A stretch of 64,000 nucleotides of DNA, taken from positions 124,001-188,000 of the forward strand of contig NZ_CDME01000015.1 in the NCBI RefSeq assembly GCF_000826545.1, given 5' to 3'. Under the pieces are notes generated by a model. That model saw nothing but the letters and a program-made list of their open reading frames with translations, ran no database searches and was not told where the DNA came from. This document shows positions 8,865-18,100 of this stretch, in pieces. The position numbers and the translations under genes are program-made. This DNA is from Kibdelosporangium sp. MJ126-NF4. GTDB lineage: Bacteria; Actinomycetota; Actinomycetes; Mycobacteriales; Pseudonocardiaceae. Position 1 is the stretch's first letter. Every line of letters begins with the position of its first letter.

Positions 8865-11800
8865 ATGATTCGCTGGATCGTCCGCTCGGCGTTGCGTTTC
8901 CGATTTCTCATGATCGCCGTCGCCGCTGGAATCATGTTCGTCGGCTTCGGGCAGCTGCGGGACACCCCGGTCGACGTGTTCCCCGAGTTCGCCCCGCCGC
9001 GAGTGGAGATCCAGACCAAGTGCATCGGCCTGTCCGCGGCCGAGGTCGAGTCCCTGGTCACCGTTCCGCTCGAGGAGGCCCTCAACGGGGTGGCCGGACT
9101 GGACGTCATGCGGTCCAAATCGGTGCCGCAGCTGTCCTCGGTCGAGCTGATCTTCAAACCCGGCGTCGACCTGATCGACGCCCGCCAGCTGGTGTCCGAG
9201 CGGGTCGGCACGGTCGCACCGGGGCTGCCGACCTGGGCCCGACCGCCGACCATGATCCAGCCCCTCTCGGCGACCAGCCGGGTGATGAAGATCGGGTTCT
9301 CCTCGCAGACCATGAACCTGATCGAGATGTCCACCCTGGCCAAGTACAAGGTCAGGCACCGCCTGCTGCGGGTGCCCGGGGTGGCCAACGTGGCCATCTG
9401 GGGCGAACGGCTGGAGAACATCAACGTCGAGGTCGACGCGACGCGGCTACGCGCCCACAACGTCACACTGAATCAGGTCATGAAGGCCACGGCCGACTCG
9501 CTGGAGACTGGGCAGCTGCGCTTCTCCTCCGGAGCGGTGGTCGGTACCGGCGGGTTCGTCGAGTCGCCCAACCAGCGGCTCGGCATCGAGCACGTGTTGC
9601 CCGTCGTGTCCGCACCCGAGCTGGCGCAGGTGAACCTCGGGGAAGGCACCCAGGGGCTGCGGCTCGGAGACGTCGCGGACGTTGTTGTCGATCACCAGCA
9701 GTTGGAGGGCGACGCCGTCATCAACGACGGTGCCGGCCTGATGCTCATCGTCGAGAAGCTGCCGTGGGGCAACACCCTCGAGGTGACGCGTGGCGTCGAG
9801 GAGGCGCTCAACTCGTTGCGGCCGGCCCTGCCCGGTATCGAGGTCGACACGACGATCTTCCGGCCGGCGACCTTCATCGAGACCGCGCTGGACAACCTCA
9901 CCCTGGCCCTGCTGCTGGGCTGCCTGCTGGTCATCCTGGTGCTGGTCATCTTCCTCTTCGAGTGGCGCACCGCGCTGATCAGCCTGATCGCCATCCCGCT
10001 GTCGCTGGTCGGCGCGGGCCTGGTGCTCTACCTGAGCGACGCCTCGGTGAACACCATGGTGCTGGCCGGGCTGGTGATCGCGGTCGGGGTGGTTGTCGAC
10101 GACGCGATCATCGACATCGAGAACATCATGCGCCGGCTGAGACAGCACCGGCAGGAGGGCAGTACCCGCTCGACCGCCTCGATCGTGCTGGAGGCATCGC
10201 TCGAGGTGCGCGGCCCGATCGTGTACGCCACCCTGATCATCATCGCCGCCGCTGTGCCGGTCTTTTTCCTGGACGGCCTGACCGGCTCGTTCTTCCGGCC
10301 GCTCGCCCTCTCCTACACGCTGGCCGTCGGGGTGTCCATGGCAGTCGCACTGACGGTGACCCCGGCGCTGGCACTGATCCTGCTGCGCAAGGCACCGCTG
10401 GAGCGTCGTGGCTCGCCGGTCGCCAGCGCGTTGCAGCGTGGCTACCAGGGACTGCTGGGACGGATCGTCCGTGGCCCGCGCAAGATCTACGCCGGGACTG
10501 TCGCGATCGTGCTGCTCGGCGTCGCGGCCCTGCCCGGACTGGGGCAGTCCCTGCTGCCGGAGTTCAAGGAACGGGACTTCCTGATGCACTGGGTGGCGAA
10601 CCCGGGTACCTCGCAGGAGGAGATGGCCCGGATCACCGAGCAGGCCAGCCGGGAGCTGCGCGCCATTCCCGGGGTGCGCAACTTCGGCGCGCACATCGGG
10701 CAGGCGTTGCAGGCCGACGAGGTGGTCGGCATCTACTTCGGGGAGAACTGGATCAGCATCGATCCCTCGGCCGACTACGACGCGACCCTCGCGGCGGTCC
10801 AGAAGGTGGTCGACGGCTATCCAGGGCTGCGCCGGGACGTGCAGACCTACTTGAAGGAGCGGATCAGGGAGGTGCTGTCCGGGGCGAGCGAGGCGGTCGT
10901 CGTGCGCGTCTACGGGCAGGACCTGAACACCATGCGCGACAAGGCGAACGAGGTGAAACAGATCCTTTCCGGGATCGACGGGGTGATCGAGGAGCATGTG
11001 GACCTGCAGGTGGAGATCCCGCAGTTGGAGGTGGAGGTCGACCTGGCCAAGGCCCAGCAGCACGGGATCAAGCCGGGTGACGTCCGCCGGGCCGCCGGCA
11101 CCATGGTGGCGAGCGAAGAGGTCAACGAGGTCTACCGGGACGGCAAGGCCTACGGCGTGTTCGTATGGAGCACACCGGAAACCCGCGACAGCCCCAGCGC
11201 CATCCGGGAGCTGCCGATCGGCACCCCGACAGGCACACAGGTTCGTCTCGGCGACGTCGCGGACGTGCGGATCAGGCCGACGCCGAACGTGATCGAGCAT
11301 GATGGTGGCTCGCGCAGCATCGACGTGGGCGCCAACGTCAGTGGTCGCGATCTCGGTTCGGTGGTGGGCGAGCTGGAGAAGAAACTCGCCGGGGTCCAGT
11401 TCCCGCAGGGCCACCATGCCGAGCTGCTCGGCGAGTACGCCGAACGGCAGGACGCGCAGACCCGCATCCTGATCTTCACCATGGTGGCCGTGCTCGCGAT
11501 ATTCCTGCTGCTGCAGGTGTCCTTCGGAAGCTGGCGGCTGGCCACGCTGTCCTTCTTCACGTTGCCGTCCGCGCTGGTCGGTGGCATCCTCGCGGCGTAT
11601 CTGAGCGGCGGGATCCTCTCGCTCGGCTCACTCGTCGGGTTCCTGACCGTACTGGGCATCGCGGCCCGCAACGGGATCCTGTTGATCAGTCACTACAGAC
11701 ATCTCGAACGGGAGGAGGGCGTGGCGTTCGGCCCCGATCTCGTGCTGCGCGGGTCCCGGGAACGGCTCACCCCGATCCTGATGACCACCCTGGCCACCGC

Positions 11801-11978
11801 GCTGGCCCTCGTACCACTGGTGGTCATGGGCAGCATTCCCGGACATGAGATCGAACACCCGATGGCCGTGGTGATCCTCGGTGGCCTGGTCACGTCGACC
11901 CTGCTCAACCTGTTCATCGTGCCCTCGCTGTATCTGCGGTTCGGCAGAGCGCGTAGGGCAGCGGCGGCGGACGGCTGA
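8865..11978 (+). CDS. RND-superfamily efflux permease, second of pair
   Basis: 1037 residues, clearly paralogous to the product of 5293-8415 along the whole length: [19 protein letters not shown] near the N-terminus, proton-relay helix [17 protein letters not shown] at about 408-424, twelve predicted membrane helices in two halves, and the same C-terminal layout. The two copies have diverged too far to be a recent duplication. A pair of different RND subunits recalls heteromeric pumps such as MdtBC of enterobacteria, so a mixed trimer is possible (inference). The ATG at 8865 follows TAGGGGCCTGCGTC. Four nt separate its stop from the ABC ATPase start, indicating one transcript. Confidence 0.92.
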   Translation: MIRWIVRSALRFRFLMIAVAAGIMFVGFGQLRDTPVDVFPEFAPPRVEIQTKCIGLSAAEVESLVTVPLEEALNGVAGLDVMRSKSVPQLSSVELIFKPGVDLIDARQLVSERVGTVAPGLPTWARPPTMIQPLSATSRVMKIGFSSQTMNLIEMSTLAKYKVRHRLLRVPGVANVAIWGERLENINVEVDATRLRAHNVTLNQVMKATADSLETGQLRFSSGAVVGTGGFVESPNQRLGIEHVLPVVSAPELAQVNLGEGTQGLRLGDVADVVVDHQQLEGDAVINDGAGLMLIVEKLPWGNTLEVTRGVEEALNSLRPALPGIEVDTTIFRPATFIETALDNLTLALLLGCLLVILVLVIFLFEWRTALISLIAIPLSLVGAGLVLYLSDASVNTMVLAGLVIAVGVVVDDAIIDIENIMRRLRQHRQEGSTRSTASIVLEASLEVRGPIVYATLIIIAAAVPVFFLDGLTGSFFRPLALSYTLAVGVSMAVALTVTPALALILLRKAPLERRGSPVASALQRGYQGLLGRIVRGPRKIYAGTVAIVLLGVAALPGLGQSLLPEFKERDFLMHWVANPGTSQEEMARITEQASRELRAIPGVRNFGAHIGQALQADEVVGIYFGENWISIDPSADYDATLAAVQKVVDGYPGLRRDVQTYLKERIREVLSGASEAVVVRVYGQDLNTMRDKANEVKQILSGIDGVIEEHVDLQVEIPQLEVEVDLAKAQQHGIKPGDVRRAAGTMVASEEVNEVYRDGKAYGVFVWSTPETRDSPSAIRELPIGTPTGTQVRLGDVADVRIRPTPNVIEHDGGSRSIDVGANVSGRDLGSVVGELEKKLAGVQFPQGHHAELLGEYAERQDAQTRILIFTMVAVLAIFLLLQVSFGSWRLATLSFFTLPSALVGGILAAYLSGGILSLGSLVGFLTVLGIAARNGILLISHYRHLEREEGVAFGPDLVLRGSRERLTPILMTTLATALALVPLVVMGSIPGHEIEHPMAVVILGGLVTSTLLNLFIVPSLYLRFGRARRAAAADG

Positions 11979-11982
11979 TTCC

Positions 11983-12945
11983 ATGGGCGACGTGACGTTG
12001 GAGGCCGTGCGGCTCACCAAGCGGTTCGGCACGCGCACCGCCGTGCACGAGCTGAACCTCGTGGCGCGGCAAGGGGAGATCGTAGGGCTGCTCGGGCCCA
12101 ACGGTGCGGGCAAGACCACGGCCATCCGGCTGCTCAGCACCGTGCTCCCGCCCAGCGGCGGACAGTTCACGGTCGCCGGTGTCCCCCACAGCCGTCCGAT
12201 CGAACTCCGCCGCCGGATCGGCGTGCTTCCGGAGAGCGGCGGCTACCCGCCACACCTGACCGGGATCGAGTACCTGCGTTTCCACGCGAGACTGTTCGGC
12301 CTGGACCGGACAGCTGCGGCCCGGACGACCGAGCGACTCCTGGGCGACGTCGGCCTCGCCGAGCGAGGGACGTCGCGGATCTCGACCTACAGCCGCGGCA
12401 TGCGCCAACGCCTCGGTATCGCGCGCGCCCTGGTGAACGAACCCGTGGTGATCTTCCTCGACGAGCCGACGCTGGGCCTGGACCCAGCCGGCCAGCGCGA
12501 TGTGCAGGAGCTCGTGCGGACGATCGCGCGGGAGAGGAGAACGACAGTGGTGCTGTCCACCCACATCCTGCCCGACGTCGAGGAGCTGTGCACCACCGTG
12601 CTGATCCTCGACGGCGGGACGGTTCGCCTCACCGGCACCGTGAGCGAAGTGATGGGCGCGGCCGGAGTGCGTCAGTCCGGCCGGCTACGGGTACCGATCG
12701 ACCTCGTCGACCGGGCCCGATCCGCGCTGGCCGGGATCAGCGGCATCTCGCTGGGGGACGGCGGACAGCCGGACGGGGTGATCACCATCTCGGTCACCGG
12801 CCAGGCGCACAGCCGTGTCGACGAAGGCATGAACCTGGCCCTGTATCTGGTACTCAACGCCAGCGTGCCGATCTTGCGGTTCGAAGTGGACGGAGCCAGG
12901 CTCAACACCGCGTTCCTTGCATTGACCGGAGAGGCCGGCCGGTGA
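11983..12945 (+). CDS. ABC transporter ATP-binding protein (ABC-2/DrrA type)
   Basis: 320 residues. The nucleotide-binding domain has Walker A GPNGAGKT (38-45), a signature STYSRGMRQRLGIARAL and Walker B VVIFLDEPTLGLDP, followed by the switch STHILPDVEEL. A C-terminal extension of about 90 residues (from VRQSGRLRVP) is typical of drug- or lipid-exporting DrrA-like ATPases. The start ATG at 11983 is 4 nt after the RND stop, and the stop overlaps the GTG of the permease (GTGA), so translation is coupled. It should energise the permease encoded next. Confidence 0.93.
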   Translation: MGDVTLEAVRLTKRFGTRTAVHELNLVARQGEIVGLLGPNGAGKTTAIRLLSTVLPPSGGQFTVAGVPHSRPIELRRRIGVLPESGGYPPHLTGIEYLRFHARLFGLDRTAAARTTERLLGDVGLAERGTSRISTYSRGMRQRLGIARALVNEPVVIFLDEPTLGLDPAGQRDVQELVRTIARERRTTVVLSTHILPDVEELCTTVLILDGGTVRLTGTVSEVMGAAGVRQSGRLRVPIDLVDRARSALAGISGISLGDGGQPDGVITISVTGQAHSRVDEGMNLALYLVLNASVPILRFEVDGARLNTAFLALTGEAGR

Positions 12946-13730
12946 CCGAGCGGGCGGACCCGGGCTGGTGGGTGATCGCCTGGCAGGAGTCCCGCGACCT
13001 GTGGGTGAGCGGGCGCGGCCCGATGCTCGTCTTCGCGTTCAGCGTGCTGTTGAGCGTCATCACCTATCTCGCCGCGACCAACCAGGTCCTCGACTACCTC
13101 ACCCAGCGCGACGCGGTCGATCTGGTCCTGCAAGTTGTCGTGGCGGTGGGCGCGCTGATGACCCTGGTGGTGAGCGCTGACGGGATCAGCGGGGAACGCG
13201 AGCGGGGAACGTTGGAGAGCCTGCTGCTGGCGCCGGTGTCCCCGCGCCAGATCGTGATCGGGAAGCTGCTGGCCGCGCTGACCCTGTGGTTCGCCGCCTT
13301 CGTGGTCGGCGTGCCCTACATGTTGCTGCTCGGGCGTTCCGTGTCGATCGCCGGTGTGGCCGTGCTCCTCGGCCTGGTGATCGGCACGCTGCTGGCATTC
13401 GCCCTCACAGTGCTCGGCTTGCTGGTCAGCGGCAACTCCGGCTCGAACAAGATGAGCCTGTCGGTCAGTCTGTTCCTGTTACTGGCGTTGTACGCGTTGA
13501 CGCAGCTGCCCACCGGTTCGAACCACAGCTGGATCGCCGAGGTGCTCGTCCGGATCAACCCGGTGGGATCAAGCCTGCACTACGTGTCCGGGCTGCTGGT
13601 CGATGGATACGGCTGGACCACGGAGTTGTCCTACCTGGCGTCGCCCGTACTCGCAGTCGTGATCGCCGGTGTGGCGTTGGCGGCTGTCGGGCCCAGATTG
13701 GTCCGCCTGACCGGAGGAGTGAGTGGATGA
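12942..13730 (+). CDS. ABC-2 type permease
   Basis: 262 residues starting at GTG 12942, which overlaps the ATPase stop. About six hydrophobic helices are visible, with the usual ABC-2 family segment SGERERGTLESLLLAPVS after the second helix. It should form the membrane channel for the ATPase at 11983-12945. NatB/CcmB-like exporters of this kind move lipids, peptides or small toxins; the substrate cannot be read from sequence. The stop overlaps the next start (ATGA at 13727). Confidence 0.9.
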   Translation: MTERADPGWWVIAWQESRDLWVSGRGPMLVFAFSVLLSVITYLAATNQVLDYLTQRDAVDLVLQVVVAVGALMTLVVSADGISGERERGTLESLLLAPVSPRQIVIGKLLAALTLWFAAFVVGVPYMLLLGRSVSIAGVAVLLGLVIGTLLAFALTVLGLLVSGNSGSNKMSLSVSLFLLLALYALTQLPTGSNHSWIAEVLVRINPVGSSLHYVSGLLVDGYGWTTELSYLASPVLAVVIAGVALAAVGPRLVRLTGGVSG

Positions 13731-14230
13731 TGCTCGTGGCGGTGATGTTCGCGCTGGCTGGCCTGGCAGGCGCTGCGGATCAGCTTGAAGTGACGCTGGA
13801 CCGCGACCAGGTGAGTGTCGTCCGGGGCGACCGTTTCACCACGGAGTCCACGATCACCAACCATGGCGTGGGACCGACCACACCACTCAAGGTGCACCTG
13901 AACGTCGCGAGCCTGACCGGCCAGGTGTCGGTCGATCCAGAGGACTGGTCGGCCACTCCGATCCGGGACCTGCCTGCGCTCGCGCCCGGCGAGAGCACGT
14001 CGATCTCCTGGGACATCAAGGCCGGGGACATCGGAAGCTTCGCGCTGTACCTGGTTTTCCTGCCTGCCGAGCCCGGCGGTACATCGGTGTCGAGTACGCC
14101 GATGTATGTCAAGGCCTCCGGGAGGAACACGCTCGACGACGCCGGGACACTGCCCGTCGTGGTGACGATCCCCGTGCTGCTCGGCGCGGCCGCGGCAACG
14201 GCCAGATGGCGCTTTCGGCGGGCCGAGTAG
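13727..14230 (+). CDS. Membrane-anchored extracytoplasmic protein of unknown function
   Basis: 167 residues. It has an N-terminal signal segment (MMLVAVMFALAGLAGAA) and a beta-rich ectodomain resembling CARDB/NEW3-like folds (STITNHGVGPTTPLKVHLNV, LAPGESTSISWDIKAGD). A C-terminal transmembrane helix (VVVTIPVLLGAAAATA) is followed by a basic tail. This is the layout of a type I membrane protein displaying a small beta-sandwich outside the cell. Start and stop of the permease overlap (ATGA), so it is translationally coupled to the ABC exporter and is probably an accessory or substrate-capturing subunit. That role is inferred from position only. Confidence 0.75.
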   Translation: MMLVAVMFALAGLAGAADQLEVTLDRDQVSVVRGDRFTTESTITNHGVGPTTPLKVHLNVASLTGQVSVDPEDWSATPIRDLPALAPGESTSISWDIKAGDIGSFALYLVFLPAEPGGTSVSSTPMYVKASGRNTLDDAGTLPVVVTIPVLLGAAAATARWRFRRAE

Positions 14231-14261
14231 GAACGGCAGGTGAAAGGCATTGGCCCCGGTC

Positions 14262-14440
14262 GTCACTCAGTGCCTCGATGCTGGCCACCGCGGGCAACGA
14301 CAACACAGCACGGCTGTGGGACATCACCGATCCACGTAACCCCAACGAACTCGCCACACTCACCGGCCACACCAGTGGCCTGTTCGGCGCGATCTTCAGC
14401 CCCGACGGCACAACCCTGGCCACCAGCGGCGGCACCTCCG
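14262..14440 (+). pseudogene. WD40-repeat fragment
   Basis: A roughly 60-residue stretch encodes one complete and one partial WD40 blade: ASMLATAGNDNTARLWDI, LATLTGHTSGLFGAIFSPDG, TTLATSG. Such blades come from long NACHT/kinase-WD40 proteins; nothing else of the parent gene is here. It runs in frame into the next fossil, a carboxypeptidase fragment, showing that two unrelated gene pieces were joined. Confidence 0.7.
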
Positions 14441-14958
14441 TGCGCCAGATCCTCCAGCACACCAGCGGAATCACCAACGAACTCGGCAAACCCGTCGCCA
14501 ACCCGGACGGCACGTACAGCCTGCACGAGGTGGTCCGTGCCGGACTGGTCAACCCGCCGCAGTTCCCGCCGGGCACCGGCTGGGGTACTCCAACGTCAAC
14601 TTCCTGGTGGCGGGCCTGTTGATCGAGCAGATCACCGGCGTGTCGGCCGGGGACGCGATCACCGCCAGGATCATCAAGCCGCTCAGCCTGACCAGAACCA
14701 CCTATCCCCGGTCCGGGTGACAGGAAGCTCGACCCGCCGTACCTGCCCGGCTACATCGGCATCCGCGCAGGCCCGTTCTTCTTCTGGACCGAGCGGACCA
14801 CCGCATGGGAACTGTCCCAGTTCGCCACGGCCGGAGCCATGGCCACCGACGACGGCAGGTACGCGGCGATGGTCACCAACACCTTCGCCACAAACGAAGG
14901 CACGACAACACGAATCCACGTCATCGACTCCGCGTTGTGCGGCACCTCCGCGGGCTGA
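14440..14958 (+). pseudogene. Serine D-Ala-D-Ala carboxypeptidase / beta-lactamase-like fragment
   Basis: Reading through two frame changes (near 14582 and 14720) recovers VRQILQHTSGITNEL, then WGYSNVNFLVAGLLIEQITG (containing the YSN motif of class C beta-lactamase-like hydrolases), then LSQFATAGAMATDDGRYA and a C-terminus ending TGA at 14956-14958. The N-terminal part with the catalytic SxxK is missing. The gene is therefore a truncated, frameshifted relic of a secreted penicillin-binding-type peptidase. Confidence 0.75.
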
Positions 14959-15141
14959 AGCCCCGCCGAACGCCTCATCACTCCCTGACCGGCCATATAT
15001 GGCTGGTTGTATGGCCTGTTCCCGTGGCAGCTCAGGCCATGATGATCGATTTCGTCTGGCTGCATGGTCAGGCGGACGGGCGCGTCGTGGTTGTTCGAGT
15101 ATTCGGGCAGGTGCGTGGTGCTGGATGTCGGTGGAGGGGCT

Positions 15142-18100
15142 ATGGCGTCGTTGGGTCGCGGGGGTACGCGGTTACGAGCCTGGGCACGGTTACGGGGGCG
15201 GGTGACCTCGGCCGGGTTGACGGTGGTGTTGGTCGCGTCGTTGGCGCAGGTGGTGGTCTCGGCTCCGCAGGCTGCGGCGGCGGTGGAGGTGCGTCGGGAT
15301 TTGCCGTTGCTGTCGTCGTTGATCTCGCCGGAGCCTGGGGCCAGGGTGGTCCCGGCTGATCCGGTGCAGCCGAAGGCGGATTTCACGCCGTTGGCGGGCA
15401 GGGCGACGTCTGGGGCGCGTGGCGGTGCGGCGGCGCCGGAGACGACTCTGGTGAGTCCGGTCGATCAGGCCGTGGTGGCGACGCCGACGCCGACACTGAC
15501 CGTGCGTGCTGTCGGCCAGGGAGTGCTGTACTGCTTCAAGGTGTCGACCGGATTCGACGGTCGGTCCGGCAGTGTCGCTGACTCGGGGTGTCTGTCCACG
15601 CCAGAGTGGACGGTGCCCCGGCATGTGCTCAACGACGGCGGCGCGTACACCTGGGCGGTCGCCACGACCCTGGGTGAGGACAAGCCGGTCACACAGCCGT
15701 CCTGGGTCGGGCACTTCACGGTCAACCAGCGGGTAGGAGATCCGGGACCGGCGCCAGCCGACACGTCGGGGCCGGTGACGGTCAACCTGTTCAACGGCAA
15801 TGCCCAGTACAAGGCCGCCGGGCCAGCGTTCGCGACGGTGGGCGGTCCCGCCGGGGTGACCTTCGGGTTCAACTCGCGGCAGGGCGGCGAGGCGCATGGG
15901 GTGCGGGCGTCGTACTTCAACGATTCGCGGCACAACGGAACCCCGGACGACGCTCCGGTGCTGGTGCGCCGCGAACCGGCGGTGAACCAGAACACGATCC
16001 GGGACTCGTTGCCGGACAACCCGTGGTTCGACCCGTTCCCGCCCGCTCTGGACAAGAAGCATTTCGTCATCCGGTGGGAAGGTCACTTCAAGGCGCCAGA
16101 GAACGGTGACTTCCAGTTCGCGGGTGTGCACGCCGACGGCGCGAAGATCTGGGTGAACGGACGGGTCGTCTATGACAACCCCAACCCCTCCGGTATCAGT
16201 TTCGACTTCCAGCTCGCCGGGCCGAAGACCGACAAGGACACGACCCTGACCGCGGGGCAGCGGGTACCGATCAAGGTCGAGCTGTACCACCATTCGGACG
16301 AGAAACCGCAGATGATGTTGTGGGCCAAGGGCACAGCCGCCGATTACGCGGGGCGGCGCTTCCACAACTGGATGCCGCAGTTCGTCTCGACCCAGCGGCT
16401 CTACGCCCAGGACCCGCCGCCGCTGCCCGGCGGCTGGACCCTCGGGCTGGCGGGCAGCGCCTACACCAAGGCCGAGATGCTGGACGGCTCCGTGGTGCTC
16501 ACCGACGGCTCGGGCGGGAAACACACCTGGGGCAAAGCCTCCCACGGTGGTTTCAAGCCGCCACCTGACGAAGACGGTGTGCTCGCCTTCGACGCCGGTG
16601 GCCGGATCTCGGTGACCCAGAACGACACGGTGTCGGTGTTCAACGTCGACGGCACACTCGCCACAGTGGCATCGGTGCTGGACAGCAAGAAACCAGCCGC
16701 GCTGCAATACCTCTACACCGGTGCGCTACCGCGGCTGACCCAGATCAAGGACCCGGTGTCCGGTCGGGCGCACGAGTTGTTCTACAACACCGACAACAGC
16801 GACCAGTGCTACGGCGGCACCCCGAAGCCACCGGGCGCCGACCCCGCACCGGCCAACATGCTGTGCCGCATCCGGTACTGGGACGGCACCGAAACCCGGC
16901 TGTGGTACCTGTTCGACACCCTGGCCCGGATCGAGAACCCCGGCGCGGCCATCTCCGACTACGACTACCTGGACCGGGCGAAGAACAAATCCGAGCACGA
17001 CAAGACAAGCAACCAGCAGGAACGAGAACAACTCAAGGAGAGCGTCGGGCCGATCACCCACATCCGGGACCCGTTGGCTTATGACTGGCTGGTCCGGCAG
17101 ACCACCGGGATCTTCGCCGAGCTCACCGCGATCCGCTACCAGGCCGGTTACGAACCCGAAGCCCGCCAGACACTGCTGCGGGCAGTCCAGGTCTCGCTGC
17201 CGTGGCCGGACGGCAGACCCGGGATCGGCTTCCCCCCAGGGCATTCCTACTTCCACGACATCGCCAACAAAAAGGCCTATGTCGGGGTGAGCGGGCTGGA
17301 CGACTCGGGTGATTCCCGCACCGTCACCTACGACGACGCCGGGCGTGGGCTGACATCGACCGACGCCGACGGGGTCACCACCGCGCAGGAATGGAACTCC
17401 AAGGACAGGCCTGTCGCGACCGTCGACGCGCGCGGCAAACGCAGCACCCATGTCTACGACCACGCCGACCGGCTGACCGACACCTACGGGCCCGCACCGG
17501 CGTCGTGTTTCACCGGCCAAGTCCCGACCGCCGCGTGCGCGGGAACCATCCCACACAGCCACGTCGGCTATGACGAGGGCACAGCCGGGTTACAGACCGC
17601 CCTGTACGACAACCCATCCCTGTCAGGCGTGCCCGCGGTGTGGCAGACCGGCGTCGGCACCAACGATGGCTCCCTCTCCGGTCGCTGGGACCCCGCGCCA
17701 CCGGTAGCGAACAAGTCCGGCTGGTCGGGACGGTTCACCGGCGAGATCCAGTTCCCCAAGGCCGGTGACCACGGTGTCGGGTTCACTGTCGTCGACGGCG
17801 TCCGGTTGTGGATCGACGAAGTCCTGCTCGTCGACAGCTGGACCGACAAGCCCAGCACCGTGGTCTCGGGCACCTACAAGAACACGACAGCGGGCAGCCG
17901 CCATCGAATCCGAGTCGACTACTACAACCGTTCCGGCACCACAGCGGCCCTGAACTTCACCTGGACACCCCCCGGCGCCAGCACCGCCGTGACCGTTCCC
18001 GGCCAGCACTTGGCGCCCCGCTACGGGAATCAGACCAGCAAGGTCACCGACAGCACCTCCGGCGGCAGCGTCGAACGCGCGCCGTCGGCCAGGTCCGCGA

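Noticed and set aside
9020..11080. 686-codon plus-strand frame
   Set aside because: Out-of-phase shadow inside the second RND gene, rich in Arg/Gly/Ala.
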